From positions 744,001 through 808,000 of the forward strand of contig NZ_CP009962.1 in NCBI RefSeq assembly GCF_000786695.1: a DNA stretch of 64,000 nucleotides, written 5' to 3'. The position numbers and the translations under genes are program-made. Below the pieces are notes generated by a model. That model worked only from the letters and a program-made list of their open reading frames with translations, did not search any database and was not told the DNA's origin. Source of the stretch: Collimonas arenae. GTDB taxonomy: Bacteria; Pseudomonadota; Gammaproteobacteria; Burkholderiales; Burkholderiaceae_D. Below, piece by piece: positions 28,856 to 39,390 of this stretch. Within the stretch, counting starts at the first letter, position 1; each line of letters opens with the position of its first letter.

Positions 28856-29284
28856 ATGGCAGAACATCCGATTGATTGCGAACTGTGCAGCGGCGACGGT
28901 GGGGAAGTTCTCCACCGCGCCGAAAAATTCCGCGTGGTGCTGGTGGACGACGCAGCCTATCCGGGTTTTTGCCGCGTTATCTGGAACAGCCATGTCAAGG
29001 AAATGACGGATTTACCTGTGGCCGATCGCAGTACGCTGATGGCTGCGGTATGCAAAGTCGAATCCATTGTGCGCGCCGTCATGCAGCCGGAAAAAATCAA
29101 TCTGGCCAGCCTCGGCAACATGACGCCGCATCTGCATTGGCACGTGATTCCGCGCTATCTGGACGACGCGCAATTTCCGAGTCCCGTCTGGGCGGAAGTA
29201 CAGCGGCAAACGCCGCTGGTCAGCCTGGCGCAACGGCAGGGATTGCTGGACGCGCTGCGTTCGGCGGTCGCTACGCAGTTTTAA
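28856..29284 (+). CDS. HIT-family hydrolase
   Basis: A 142-residue histidine-triad protein. The triad is HLHWHVIPR near residue 97, preceded by NLASLGNMTPH. HIT proteins hydrolyse nucleotide phosphoramidates or dinucleoside polyphosphates. The ATG at 28856 lies right after the dehydrogenase stop; a GTG two codons earlier would overlap it. It is the second gene of the dehydrogenase-HIT-DUF971 unit. Confidence 0.92.
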   Translation: MAEHPIDCELCSGDGGEVLHRAEKFRVVLVDDAAYPGFCRVIWNSHVKEMTDLPVADRSTLMAAVCKVESIVRAVMQPEKINLASLGNMTPHLHWHVIPRYLDDAQFPSPVWAEVQRQTPLVSLAQRQGLLDALRSAVATQF

Positions 29285-29305
29285 TCTTATCCAATTTAAT
29301 CTCCA

Positions 29306-29737
29306 ATGACCGGCTCAAAACAATCCGCACCAGCGCCCGTACCCGTGTCTTTCACTGTGCACAAGCAATCGTGCAAGCTGGAAGTCGCTTTCGACGATGG
29401 CGCAGTTTTTTCGTTGCCGTTCGAATTGATGCGGGTCTATTCGCCGTCCGCCGAAGTCAGCGGCCACGGTCCGGGGCAAGAAGTACTGCAGACCGGCAAG
29501 CGCAACGTCGAGATGGTGGCGCTGGAACCGGTTGGCAACTACGCGGTCAAGCCGACCTTTTCCGACGGCCATGTCAGCGGCATTTTTACCTGGGCCTATC
29601 TGTACAAGCTGGGGCGCGACCAGGACGCAATGTGGGAAGATTATTTGCGCCGGTTGGACGATGCCGGACATGGACGAGAAGCCGGCCGCGACCTGTCCAT
29701 GACAGCCAAGTCCGTCGGCGGTCACGGCTGCGCATAA
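29306..29737 (+). CDS. DUF971 / GBBH-like N-terminal domain protein
   Basis: A 143-residue protein with the gamma-butyrobetaine-hydroxylase N-terminal-like fold: LEVAFDDGAVFSLPFELMRV, VEMVALEPVGNYAVKPTF and GIFTWAYLYKLGRDQD. Related short proteins bind metal or iron-sulfur clusters, but their role is not settled. In related genomes I recall this gene just before ubiE. Here phnW, in opposite orientation, follows after 20 bases. Confidence 0.9.
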   Translation: MTGSKQSAPAPVPVSFTVHKQSCKLEVAFDDGAVFSLPFELMRVYSPSAEVSGHGPGQEVLQTGKRNVEMVALEPVGNYAVKPTFSDGHVSGIFTWAYLYKLGRDQDAMWEDYLRRLDDAGHGREAGRDLSMTAKSVGGHGCA

Positions 29738-29757
29738 GAAGCGGTGGCCTGCGGCCT

Positions 29758-30888
29758 CTAGGAATTGGCCGCGTTTCTCGGTTTGATTCCCATCTCGCGT
29801 AACGCATCGCCGATAGCATGCACTGCCTGTCGCATTTCTTCAGCGCCGATCGCGCCTATGCAACCGACGCGGAACGTCTCGGCCTGGGTCAGTTTTCCCG
29901 GGTAGAGAATGAAACCTTTATCGCGCACCCGGTTGTAGAAATCCTTGAATTCATAACTGGCGCTTTTCGGCGCATGCATGGTGACGATGATCGGCGCCTG
30001 GATTTTCGCCGGTAAAAACTGGATCAGGCCAAGCTCGCGCATGCCCGCCATCAGCGTGTCGTAGTTTTTGGTATAGCGCGCCAATCGCGCCGGCTGGCCG
30101 CCTTCGGCAACGAACTGATTCAAGGCCTGATGGAAAGCCACCACGATATGCGTCGGCGGCGTGAAGCGCCATTGTGTAGTCTTTTCCATGTAGACCCATT
30201 GATCATGCAGGTCGAGCGACAGGGAGCGCGAGTTGCCGGCGGCCTTTTCCAGTACGCACTTGCGCACGATGACAAAACCCATGCCCGGAGGACCTTCGAT
30301 GCATTTCCCGCTGGCGGCGATCAGGGCGTCGAAACTGATTTTGGCAGCATCGATTTCTAGCGCACCGAAGGAGCTCATCGCATCGATGATCAGGCTTTTC
30401 TTGTGTGACGCCACGACCTCGGCGATATTTTGCAAGGGATTGAGGATGCCGGTGCTGGTCTCGCAATGGATCACGCCGATATGGGTGATGCTACGGTCGT
30501 TGCTCAAGATACGTTCGACATCGGCGCCGGTAGTAGGCACATCGTCCGCTGTTTCAAATACCGAGACCTGGCGTCCCATCATTTCCACAATCTTGGCCAT
30601 GCGCTTGCCATAGGCACCATTGATCAGCACCAGCATATGGCCGTTGCGCGGCAGCAGGGTATTGATCGCAGCCTCTATCGAAAACGTGCCGCTGCCTTGC
30701 ATCGGCACACAGACGTGGCTCTCGTGGGCGTTTGCAATATCCAGCAACTGCTTGCGAACCTTGGCGGTAATGGCGTTGAACGAGGCATCCCACGAACCCC
30801 AGTCCTGCAGCATAGCGCTCTTGGTGGCGAGCGAAGTGGTCAATGGTCCCGGGGTCAGAAGAATCGGGTCGCGGCTTTGCAAGCTCAT
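29758..30888 (-). CDS. phnW: 2-aminoethylphosphonate-pyruvate transaminase
   Basis: A 376-residue PLP enzyme that transfers the amino group of 2-aminoethylphosphonate to pyruvate, giving phosphonoacetaldehyde and alanine. The PLP lysine is Lys195 in [31 protein letters not shown] at the N-terminus and [14 protein letters not shown] are family signatures. It is transcribed divergently from the GntR-type regulator across a 159-base shared control region and is convergent with DUF971. It is the entry step of the phosphonate cassette. Confidence 0.96.
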   Translation of the reverse strand: MSLQSRDPILLTPGPLTTSLATKSAMLQDWGSWDASFNAITAKVRKQLLDIANAHESHVCVPMQGSGTFSIEAAINTLLPRNGHMLVLINGAYGKRMAKIVEMMGRQVSVFETADDVPTTGADVERILSNDRSITHIGVIHCETSTGILNPLQNIAEVVASHKKSLIIDAMSSFGALEIDAAKISFDALIAASGKCIEGPPGMGFVIVRKCVLEKAAGNSRSLSLDLHDQWVYMEKTTQWRFTPPTHIVVAFHQALNQFVAEGGQPARLARYTKNYDTLMAGMRELGLIQFLPAKIQAPIIVTMHAPKSASYEFKDFYNRVRDKGFILYPGKLTQAETFRVGCIGAIGAEEMRQAVHAIGDALREMGIKPRNAANS

Positions 30889-31047
30889 GATATTTCCTTT
30901 GGTCTGGTGCGGGTTCAGGCAAATTTGTCGCTGATATGTATTTGTTTTTGTTTAACTCGTATTACATCATGTCTTATGTATTTTGTTGACAATCTACACG
31001 TTGTTAAATTAAAGTGCAATCACCAACTCGAAAAAAAGCAAAATGCC
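30889..31047. promoter_or_regulatory. Divergent control region phnW/regulator
   Basis: An AT-rich region, unlike its surroundings. For the plus strand there is TTGACA at 30986-30991 and, 17 bases on, a weak -10 (TTAAAG, 31009-31014). An inverted pair, TACAT at 30963-30967 and ATGTA at 30976-30980, could be an operator for the GntR-type regulator. The -35 is seen directly; its use and the operator are inference. Confidence 0.45.
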
Positions 31048-31764
31048 ATGACAACAAATCGCACTATGAACACCATCGCCCTGGTCCAGAAAAACTCCCT
31101 GCCTTCACTAGTTCAGAAGGAGTTGGAGCGGATGATCCTGGCCGGTGACCTGGTGGCCGGCGACAAGCTCAATGAAGTCTCGCTGGCCGAAATGCTGGGC
31201 GTTTCTCGCGGGCCGGTGCGCGAAGCATTCCGCGCACTGGAAGAGGCGGGGCTGGTACAACAGGAAAAAAATTGCGGCGTTTTCGTGCGCCAGATCTCGG
31301 TCGAAGAAGCCGATGAAATCTATGAGGTGCGCGCTGCACTGGATGAACTGATCGGCCGCAAGCTGGCGAGCATCATCAAGCCGGTGCAAGTGCAGGAATT
31401 GCGCATGCTGCTGGAGCGGATGGATGGCATGGTGGCCCTGGGCGATGTCGACGGCTATCTCAAGCTGAACCTGAGTTTCCATGACGCGTTAGTGCAGTTC
31501 ACGGCCAACAAGAAGCTGTTGCATACCTACCGTCGCCTGGTCAACGAGCTCAATCTGTTTCGCCGCTCGGCGCTGGCGCAAAAAGGCAGCTTGCCTACTT
31601 CGACCACTGAGCATCATCAGATCGTCGATGCCATCGCCGCGGGCGACGCGCAAGCGGCCGGCGACATCATGCGTGAGCACGCAGTGGCAGGACGCAACCG
31701 CATGCACAAGGCGCAGGCGCAAAAAACCGCCGCAGCTGAACAGATCGCCTTGAAATCATCTTGA
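31048..31764 (+). CDS. GntR-family (FadR/FCD) regulator of phosphonate use
   Basis: A 238-residue transcription factor. The N-terminal GntR winged helix has LNEVSLAEMLGVSRGPVREA and FRALEEAGLVQQEKN. A C-terminal FCD ligand-binding helical domain follows, with conserved His residues (LSFHDAL, STTEHHQIVDAI, REHAVAGR). It matches the phosphonate-utilisation-associated regulator type found in Burkholderiales clusters. I chose the ATG at 31048, although one at 31066 is possible. Its position between phnW and phnA suggests control of both directions. Confidence 0.88.
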   Translation: MTTNRTMNTIALVQKNSLPSLVQKELERMILAGDLVAGDKLNEVSLAEMLGVSRGPVREAFRALEEAGLVQQEKNCGVFVRQISVEEADEIYEVRAALDELIGRKLASIIKPVQVQELRMLLERMDGMVALGDVDGYLKLNLSFHDALVQFTANKKLLHTYRRLVNELNLFRRSALAQKGSLPTSTTEHHQIVDAIAAGDAQAAGDIMREHAVAGRNRMHKAQAQKTAAAEQIALKSS

Positions 31765-31800
31765 GGCAATCCGTAACGCTACCCATCAAGCGAACCATAG

Positions 31801-33072
<1,272 letters not shown>

Positions 33073-33125
33073 ATTTCAACCGTCTTACAAATGTGACACT
33101 TAAATGCGACACCTGATCTGAGGAC

Positions 33126-34586
33126 ATGATGCTGACCGAACTAAGCAAGCTCAAGCAGGGCGAACCTTTACATCAAGACCTGCGGATTGCCGGCAAGCTG
33201 GTCGGCAACCCGCGCCGTATAGAGATTCGCAACCCTTTCAACGGCGCATTGGTCGGCTCGGTGCCGAAGGCCACGGTCGAAGATATCCGCCATGCGTTCC
33301 GTGTGGCGCGCGCCTTCCGCTCGCCACTCACGCGCTACGAGCGTTCGCGCATCATGCTGCGCACGGCAGAACTGCTGCGCGCCAATACCGACGCCATTTC
33401 CGACCTGATCACGGCGGAAGCCGGCCTGTGCAAGAAAGACAGCCTGTACGAAGTCGGCCGCGCTTGCGATGTGTTCGTGTTCGCCGCCAACCAGGCGCTG
33501 GTGGACGATGGCCAGGTGTTTTCCTGCGACCTGACGCCGCATGGCAAGCAGCGCAAGATCTATACTCTGAAAGAGCCGTTGCTCGGCGCCATCTCGGCGA
33601 TTACGCCTTTCAATCATCCGCTCAACCAGGTCGCCCACAAGGTGGCGCCATCCATCGCCACCAATAACCGCATGGTGCTGAAGCCGACTGAAAAGACACC
33701 CTTGTCGGCGTTGCTGCTGGCAGATATCTTGTATGAGGCTGGCTTGCCGCCGGAAATGTTTTCGGTGGTAACCGGCGACCCTGCGGAAATCGCCGATGAA
33801 ATGCTGACCAATCCGGACGTCGACCTGGTGACGTTTACCGGTGGCGTGCCGATCGGCAAATACATCGCCGGCAAAGCAGTGTACAAGCGGCAGGTGCTGG
33901 AGCTGGGCGGCAATGATCCGATCATCGTGATGGAAGACGCCGATCTGGATGAGGCGGCGACGCTGGCGGTCTCCGGCTCGTATAAAAATTCCGGCCAGCG
34001 CTGCACAGCGATCAAACGCATGATCGTGCATCAGGCCGTGGCGGATGAATTCGTCGATCTGCTGGTGAGCAAAACCAGGGCGATCAAATACGGCGATCCG
34101 ATGGATCTGCACAACGACATGGGGACGGTGATCGACGCCCGTTCCGCCGCCGCCTTCGAAGCCAAGGTGAATGATGCGCAACAGCGTGGCGCCAAACTCC
34201 TGTTCGGCAATATCCGCGACGGCGCGGTGTACTCGCCGACAGTGCTGGATCACGTGCCCGCCGATTGCCAGCTGGTCGCCGAGGAAACTTTCGGACCGGT
34301 GTCGCCAGTCATTCGCTGCACCGATATTGCCGACGCGATCCGCATCTCGAATTCCACGCCTTACGGCCTGTCGTCATCGGTGTGCACCAACCGTCTCGAT
34401 TACATCACCCGCTTTGTGCGCGAACTGGAAGTCGGCAGCATCAACGTCCGCGAAGTTCCCGGCTATCGCCTGGAATTGACGCCGTTCGGCGGCATCAAGG
34501 ACTCCGGCCTGGGCTACAAGGAAGGCGTGCAAGAGGCGATGAAGAGCTTCTGCAATACCAAAACCTATTCATTGCCCTGGAATTAA
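33126..34586 (+). CDS. phnY: Phosphonoacetaldehyde dehydrogenase
   Basis: A 486-residue NAD-dependent aldehyde dehydrogenase that would oxidise phosphonoacetaldehyde to phosphonoacetate. The catalytic Cys is near residue 293 in [12 protein letters not shown] and the general-base Glu is in [12 protein letters not shown]. It also has [15 protein letters not shown] and the C-terminal [17 protein letters not shown]. The name rests on its place between phnA and the HD gene, as well as on the family. The start may be ATG 33126 or 33129. Confidence 0.93.
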   Translation: MMLTELSKLKQGEPLHQDLRIAGKLVGNPRRIEIRNPFNGALVGSVPKATVEDIRHAFRVARAFRSPLTRYERSRIMLRTAELLRANTDAISDLITAEAGLCKKDSLYEVGRACDVFVFAANQALVDDGQVFSCDLTPHGKQRKIYTLKEPLLGAISAITPFNHPLNQVAHKVAPSIATNNRMVLKPTEKTPLSALLLADILYEAGLPPEMFSVVTGDPAEIADEMLTNPDVDLVTFTGGVPIGKYIAGKAVYKRQVLELGGNDPIIVMEDADLDEAATLAVSGSYKNSGQRCTAIKRMIVHQAVADEFVDLLVSKTRAIKYGDPMDLHNDMGTVIDARSAAAFEAKVNDAQQRGAKLLFGNIRDGAVYSPTVLDHVPADCQLVAEETFGPVSPVIRCTDIADAIRISNSTPYGLSSSVCTNRLDYITRFVRELEVGSINVREVPGYRLELTPFGGIKDSGLGYKEGVQEAMKSFCNTKTYSLPWN

Positions 34587-34609
34587 CAGGAAATAACGCT
34601 GAACAAAGC

Positions 34610-35176
34610 ATGCTCACTATTCCACAAATTTGCGATCTTTTCGAACAAGGCGGCCATGCAATGTACAGCGGCGAGCCGGTCAACCAGCTTCAGCATGCGC
34701 TGCAATCGGCCACGCTGGCCGAACAGGACGGCGCTTTGCCGGAGCTGGTTTGCGCCGCCTTGCTGCACGACCTTGGCCACTTGCTGAATCCGCAGGGCGA
34801 GACGCCATCCGCGCGCGGTGTCGACGATACCCATCAGTATTTCGCCATCCCTTATCTGCGCGGTCTGTTCAGTTCGGCGGTGCTTGAGCCGATCCGCCTG
34901 CATGTCGACGCTAAGCGCTACCTGTGCGCGACCGATGCCGGCTACTGGGGACGCCTTTCCGAAGATTCCAAGCGCAGCCTGGAACTGCAGGGTGGAATTT
35001 TCTCGGCTACCGATGCCGAGCAATTCATTTCCCGCCCCTACGCTGCGGACGCTGTCCGGTTGCGTCTGTGGGACGACCAAGCCAAGGTAGACGGCATGGC
35101 AACACCCGATTTACAGTATTTTTCCAAGCTGATGAACGCTTGTAAAGTGGACCCAAGCCAAGCCGGCGTAGCTTGA
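34610..35176 (+). CDS. HD-domain protein of phosphonate clusters (PhnZ-like)
   Basis: A 188-residue HD-superfamily protein. LVCAALLHDLGHLLNPQGE carries the HD pair, with upstream His in MYSGEPVNQLQHALQSA and later VDDTHQYFAIPYL and LRLWDDQAKVDG. This matches the phosphonate-degradation HD family that includes PhnZ, a mixed-valence di-iron oxygenase that cleaves 1-hydroxy-2-aminoethylphosphonate. The usual partner, an Fe(II)/2-oxoglutarate hydroxylase, is not in the window, so its real substrate is open. It lies 23 bases past phnY. The ribosome binding site is weak. Confidence 0.88.
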   Translation: MLTIPQICDLFEQGGHAMYSGEPVNQLQHALQSATLAEQDGALPELVCAALLHDLGHLLNPQGETPSARGVDDTHQYFAIPYLRGLFSSAVLEPIRLHVDAKRYLCATDAGYWGRLSEDSKRSLELQGGIFSATDAEQFISRPYAADAVRLRLWDDQAKVDGMATPDLQYFSKLMNACKVDPSQAGVA

Positions 35177-35207
35177 TCCGGCCCGACCTTATTCAGGATA
35201 GAAACCC

Positions 35208-36596
35208 ATGCGCCCATTCTGGCTGGAAGATGCATTATTCGCCGACGGCGAGCTAGCGCCCGCTTTGCAAGGAACGCAACGTGCTGACGTCGGCATCGTC
35301 GGCGGCGGCTTCACCGGGCTGTGGACGGCGATTCAGCTGAAACAGAAAAATCCGACGCTGGACATCGCCATCATCGAAAGCGACCTGTGCGGGGCCGGCG
35401 CCAGCGGCCGCAATGGCGGTTGCCTGCTGACCTGGTCCACTAAATTCTTTACCTTGCGGCGGCTGTTCGGCGAGGCTGAAGCGGTACGCCTGGTCAAGGC
35501 ATCCGAGGCGGTGGTCGGGCATATCGGCGACTTCTGCCGCGAGCACAAGATCAACGCCGAGTTTCGTCAGGACGGCACGCTTTATACCGCCACCACCAAG
35601 GCGCAACTAGGTGTGCTGGACCCTGTGCTGGACGAATTGAAGCGACAAGGCATCAGCTCGTATCACACGCTGCCGGACGCTGAAGTGCAACGCCGTTCCG
35701 GCTCCGCACGCAATCTCTCCGGCGTGTTTTCTCCGATGGCAGCGACAGTGCACCCGGGACAGCTGGTGCGCGGCTTGCGTCGCGTAGCGCTGGAAATGGG
35801 GATCCGGATTTACGAAAGAACACCGATGCTGTCGTTCACGCCCGGCGCTACCGTCACTGTGCAAACGCCTGCCGGCAGCCTGCAGGTCGGCAAGATGGTG
35901 TTGGCGATCAACGCCTGGATGGCCAGCCGCTTCCCACAGTTTGAACGTACTCTTGCTGTAGTTTCCAGCGACATGGTGATCACCGAAAAATGTCCTGAAC
36001 TGCTACAGAGAATCGGCTTGACCGATGGCGTTTCGGTGCTCGATTCACGCACTTTCGTGTTCTATTACCGCACAACCGAAGATGGCCGCCTGATGCTGGG
36101 CAAAGGCGGCAATACCTTCGCCTGGCGCGGCCGCATCCTGCCGGTCTTTGACCAGCGTTCGCCGTATGAACAGCAACTCAAGCGCAGCCTGCACGAGTTT
36201 TTCCCGGCGCTGGCCGAAGTGCCGATCACCGCCAGCTGGAACGGTCCTTCCGACCGCTCAGTCACCGGCTTCCCGTTCTTCGGACGTCTCGACGACATGC
36301 CGAACGTGTTTTATGGCTTCGGCTACTCCGGCAACGGCGTCGGCCCCAGCTATATGGGCGGACAATTGCTCTCATCTCTAGTACTCGGCCTGGACAACGC
36401 CTGGAGCCGCAGCCCGCTAGCTGTCGGTCCGCGCGGACTGTTCCCGCCTGAGCCGGTACGCTATATCGGATCGCTGGTAGTGCGCAATGCGATTCGCCGC
36501 AAAGAACTGGCCGAAGACCAGGACCGCAAGCCTTGGATGCTGGACCAGATGCTGAGCAAGCTGGCGAATGCGGCGGGTAAGGCTGATAAGGCCTAG
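35208..36596 (+). CDS. Putative aminophosphonate FAD oxidoreductase
   Basis: A 462-residue DAO-family flavoenzyme with an N-terminal Rossmann motif (DVGIVGGGFTGLWTAIQL) and GASGRNGGCLLTW. The C-terminal FAD contact is VFYGFGYSGNGVGPSYMGG. It matches the aminophosphonate oxidoreductase type recurrent in phosphonate clusters. Some of these enzymes are reported to oxidise 2-aminoethylphosphonate or its N-methyl form to phosphonoacetaldehyde. Here it would feed PhnY and PhnA. It is the last gene of the rightward cassette. Confidence 0.9.
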   Translation: MRPFWLEDALFADGELAPALQGTQRADVGIVGGGFTGLWTAIQLKQKNPTLDIAIIESDLCGAGASGRNGGCLLTWSTKFFTLRRLFGEAEAVRLVKASEAVVGHIGDFCREHKINAEFRQDGTLYTATTKAQLGVLDPVLDELKRQGISSYHTLPDAEVQRRSGSARNLSGVFSPMAATVHPGQLVRGLRRVALEMGIRIYERTPMLSFTPGATVTVQTPAGSLQVGKMVLAINAWMASRFPQFERTLAVVSSDMVITEKCPELLQRIGLTDGVSVLDSRTFVFYYRTTEDGRLMLGKGGNTFAWRGRILPVFDQRSPYEQQLKRSLHEFFPALAEVPITASWNGPSDRSVTGFPFFGRLDDMPNVFYGFGYSGNGVGPSYMGGQLLSSLVLGLDNAWSRSPLAVGPRGLFPPEPVRYIGSLVVRNAIRRKELAEDQDRKPWMLDQMLSKLANAAGKADKA

Positions 36597-36717
36597 AAAT
36601 TGCGGCCGTCAATTTGGGGCCGGATACAATTGGAATAACGCAAAACGGCTTGTATAGAAAAACAGCGATGCTTTTATTAACTTGTTAAGCAAGCTAAGCA
36701 ACCATGGGCGGGACTTG

Positions 36718-36723
36718 TATAAT
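36718..36723 (+). promoter_or_regulatory. Probable -10 element for ubiE
   Basis: A perfect TATAAT lies 27 bases before the ubiE ATG, in a short gap with no convincing -35. It would give ubiE its own promoter independent of the phosphonate genes. Confidence 0.5.
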
Positions 36724-36750
36724 GCTAGTCTGCCCAATAAGGTTGCTGAT

Positions 36751-37485
36751 ATGACCAACACCACCCATTTCGGTTATAAAACCGTTTCCGAGGACGATAA
36801 AGTCCACAAAGTCGCCGAAGTTTTCCACTCGGTCGCGCCTAAGTACGATGTCATGAATGACTTGATGTCGGCCGGTTTGCATCGCGTATGGAAGATTTTC
36901 ACCATTGCCCAGGCGGCAATACGTCCGGGCTTTAAAGTGCTGGATATCGCCGGCGGCACTGGCGACCTGGCCAAGGCTTTCGCCAGGCGCGCCGGACCTA
37001 ACGGCGAAGTCTGGCTGACCGATATCAACGAGTCGATGCTGCGCGTTGGCCGCGACCGTCTCTTGAATAATGGCCTGTCCACCCCCACCTTGCTGTGTGA
37101 TGCGGAAAAATTACCGTTCCCGGACAATTATTTCGACCGGGTCTCGGTGGCGTTCGGTTTGCGTAACATGACGCACAAGGATGCCGCGCTGGCTGAAATG
37201 CGGCGTGTGTTGAAACCGGGCGGCAAGTTGCTGGTGCTGGAGTTTTCGAAAGTATGGGAACCCTTGAAGAAGCCCTACGACGTTTACTCGTTTTCCGTAT
37301 TGCCATGGCTGGGCAAGAAAATCGCCAACGATTCTGAAAGCTACCGCTACCTGGCGGAGTCGATTCGCATGCATCCCGATCAGGACACGCTGAAACAGAT
37401 GATGACGGATGCCGGTCTGGCGCGCGTTGAGTATTTCAATTTAACTGCCGGTGTGGCGGCCTTGCATACCGGCATAAAACTGTAG
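36751..37485 (+). CDS. ubiE: Ubiquinone/menaquinone C-methyltransferase
   Basis: A 244-residue SAM-dependent methyltransferase of quinone synthesis. The N-terminus [20 protein letters not shown] and the block [20 protein letters not shown] are diagnostic. The SAM-binding glycine loop is [15 protein letters not shown], and [15 protein letters not shown] and [13 protein letters not shown] follow. The start at 36751 is chosen over an upstream extension that would run through the TATAAT promoter. It begins the ubiE-Tim44-ubiJ-ubiB group. Confidence 0.97.
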   Translation: MTNTTHFGYKTVSEDDKVHKVAEVFHSVAPKYDVMNDLMSAGLHRVWKIFTIAQAAIRPGFKVLDIAGGTGDLAKAFARRAGPNGEVWLTDINESMLRVGRDRLLNNGLSTPTLLCDAEKLPFPDNYFDRVSVAFGLRNMTHKDAALAEMRRVLKPGGKLLVLEFSKVWEPLKKPYDVYSFSVLPWLGKKIANDSESYRYLAESIRMHPDQDTLKQMMTDAGLARVEYFNLTAGVAALHTGIKL

Positions 37486-37495
37486 GAGCAGGCAG

Positions 37496-38440
37496 ATGAA
37501 GAAATTTTTGCTGATGTTGCTGATGGTTGCAACGACCTTGTCGATGACGATATCGAACGCCGACGCCCGCCGTCTTGGCGGCGGAGGATCGTTCGGCAAG
37601 CAGTCTTCCGGCATTTCGCGTCAGGCGCCAAGTGCGCCGTCGCAGAACTTCGGCAACGCCAATCAGGCGCGGCCGGCAGCACCTGCTGCAACGCCAACTG
37701 CTATCCCGCCTAAACCGGCCAGCCCATGGAAAGGTATCCTGGGCGGCGCTTTGCTAGGCCTCGGCTTGGGTGCGTTGATGTCGCATTTCGGCATGGGCGG
37801 CGCTTTCGGCTCATTCCTGATGATGGCCCTGCTAGCGGTTGCGGTGATTTTCGTTGTGCGGTTGCTAATGCGTAAAAATAGCGGCGCACCGGCGCCCGCT
37901 GCGTATTCCGGCTCCAATCCGGGAGCAAACGCACCTTTTGACAACAATGCATCCAGTTTTACGCCTGAAATCGGTTCCCGCATCAATTCCGGTCCGTCGT
38001 TCCAACCTTCGGCATTGCAATCGGCTGCGCCAGCGGCAACAGAAAATAGCGGTCCTTGGGGAATTCCTGCAGATTTCGACGTGCCTGGCTTTGTCCGTAG
38101 CGCTAAGACTTACTTTATCCGTCTGCAAGCGGCCTGGGACAAGGCCGATATCAACGATATCCGCGAATTCACCACGCCGGAAATGTTCGGTGAGCTGCGC
38201 CTGCAATTGCAGGAACGCGGCGCCTCACCTAACAATACCGATGTTGTGCAACTGGACGGCGAACTGATGGGCATCGAAACCGTCGGTAACGATTATCTGG
38301 CTAGCGTCAAATTCACCGGTCTGATCAAGGAAGTGCCGGAAGCCTCTGCCGAACCGTTCACCGAGGTCTGGAACTTGTCCAAGCCTCTGTCAGGGCAGGG
38401 CGGCTGGGTTTTGGCAGGGATTCAGCAAGTGGCAGCATAA
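37496..38440 (+). CDS. Tim44-domain protein
   Basis: A 314-residue protein with a signal-like N-terminus (residues 1-25), a Gly/Ser/Pro-rich linker, two hydrophobic segments near residues 80-125, and a C-terminal Tim44-like domain from about residue 185 (PGFVRSAKTYFIRLQAAWDK to LAGIQQV). Bacterial Tim44-domain proteins are membrane-associated and poorly characterised. The gene is 10 bases after ubiE and has its own strong terminator. Confidence 0.88.
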   Translation: MKKFLLMLLMVATTLSMTISNADARRLGGGGSFGKQSSGISRQAPSAPSQNFGNANQARPAAPAATPTAIPPKPASPWKGILGGALLGLGLGALMSHFGMGGAFGSFLMMALLAVAVIFVVRLLMRKNSGAPAPAAYSGSNPGANAPFDNNASSFTPEIGSRINSGPSFQPSALQSAAPAATENSGPWGIPADFDVPGFVRSAKTYFIRLQAAWDKADINDIREFTTPEMFGELRLQLQERGASPNNTDVVQLDGELMGIETVGNDYLASVKFTGLIKEVPEASAEPFTEVWNLSKPLSGQGGWVLAGIQQVAA

Positions 38441-38503
38441 GCTGGTCAATTCACCGTGCCAGAGCATAATCGGGCTCTGAACCGGACAAACTGATAAACT
38501 TGG

Positions 38504-38537
38504 ACCGCCCGTGAACCGTCACGGGCGGTTTTATTTT
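38504..38537 (+). terminator. Rho-independent terminator after Tim44 gene
   Basis: A perfect 11-bp stem, ACCGCCCGTGA (38504-38514) with TCACGGGCGGT (38519-38529), has a four-base loop and is followed by TTTATTTT. It separates ubiE-Tim44 from ubiJ-ubiB and also shows that the frame extension of ubiJ back to 38511 is not translated. Confidence 0.92.
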
Positions 38538-38555
38538 GTGACAAATGTTGTGACA

Positions 38556-39155
38556 ATGACTCCTCTACCGAATCTCAAGCCGATCACCGCCTCCATCAAC
38601 CACTTGCTGGCGCAGGAACCGTGGGCGCAGCGTATTTTGGCGTCGCATGCCGGCAAAGTTGCCTGCTTCGATGGCGGAGCGGTCAAGCTGAGCTGGCAAG
38701 TCAGCCCGGATGGTTTGCTGCAGGCGCCGCCGGGTGATACCGATGAGAATGTCGTGCATGTTCCAAATGTCACCATCCGCGTCAATCTGGCGGATCTGCC
38801 GCTGATTGCGCAGAACCGTGAACGCGCCTTTTCTTATGTGAAGATCGACGGCGATGCCGATTTTGCCAATGCCATTTCACAGGTCAGCCAGGGATTGCGC
38901 TGGGATGCCGAGCACGATTTGAGCAAACTGGTCGGCGATATCGCCGCAGTGCGCCTCGTCTCCGGCGGCAATGCGTTGGTCGCCGGCCTGCGGTCTACGC
39001 ATAAGAAGCTGACTGAAAACCTGGCCGAATATTTTTTGGAAGAACAGCCGATGCTGGTGCGACCGCAGGCTGTATCCGATTTTACGAATGATGTCACCAG
39101 GCTGCGCGACGACGTGGAGCGGCTGGCGAAACGCATCAACAGACTGAAGACTTGA
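38556..39155 (+). CDS. ubiJ: Ubiquinone biosynthesis accessory factor UbiJ
   Basis: A 199-residue SCP2-type lipid-binding protein. It has the N-terminal SCP2 core (FDGGAVKLSWQVSPDGLLQA, VTIRVNLADLPLIAQN) and a C-terminal helical tail (FTNDVTRLRDDVERLAKRIN), matching UbiJ. UbiJ presents lipid intermediates to the ubiquinone biosynthesis enzymes. The start at 38556 is placed past the terminator stem. It lies just upstream of ubiB as in the canonical cluster. Confidence 0.88.
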   Translation: MTPLPNLKPITASINHLLAQEPWAQRILASHAGKVACFDGGAVKLSWQVSPDGLLQAPPGDTDENVVHVPNVTIRVNLADLPLIAQNRERAFSYVKIDGDADFANAISQVSQGLRWDAEHDLSKLVGDIAAVRLVSGGNALVAGLRSTHKKLTENLAEYFLEEQPMLVRPQAVSDFTNDVTRLRDDVERLAKRINRLKT

Positions 39156-39200
39156 TCCTAAAAACCGCAGTTGACCGCTCCGCTGAATTTGGAATGCCAC

Positions 39201-39389
39201 ATGAACATTGAGATTTTTTCTATATTAAATATGCCTCTGACGGGCGAGCGCGCTACACGCCTGACTGAGCATGCCTCACGGCAGCTGGCAGCGTTACTCG
39301 TTCTTGCAGGCATGTGCCTGCTGCGTCCTCGCGCCTTGCCAGCCGCCGCGATGCATACCCATTCAGACGTATTCAACTACGGTTCTTAG
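39201..39389 (+). CDS. Possible small membrane protein between ubiJ and ubiB
   Basis: A frame of about 62 codons (start [20 protein letters not shown]) ends one base before the ubiB ATG. It has one hydrophobic stretch ([15 protein letters not shown]). The ribosome binding site is weak (GGA seven bases upstream). The tight join to ubiB would fit translational coupling, but the sequence could equally be untranslated leader. I know no homologue. Confidence 0.25.
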   Translation: MNIEIFSILNMPLTGERATRLTEHASRQLAALLVLAGMCLLRPRALPAAAMHTHSDVFNYGS

Positions 39390-39390
39390 G

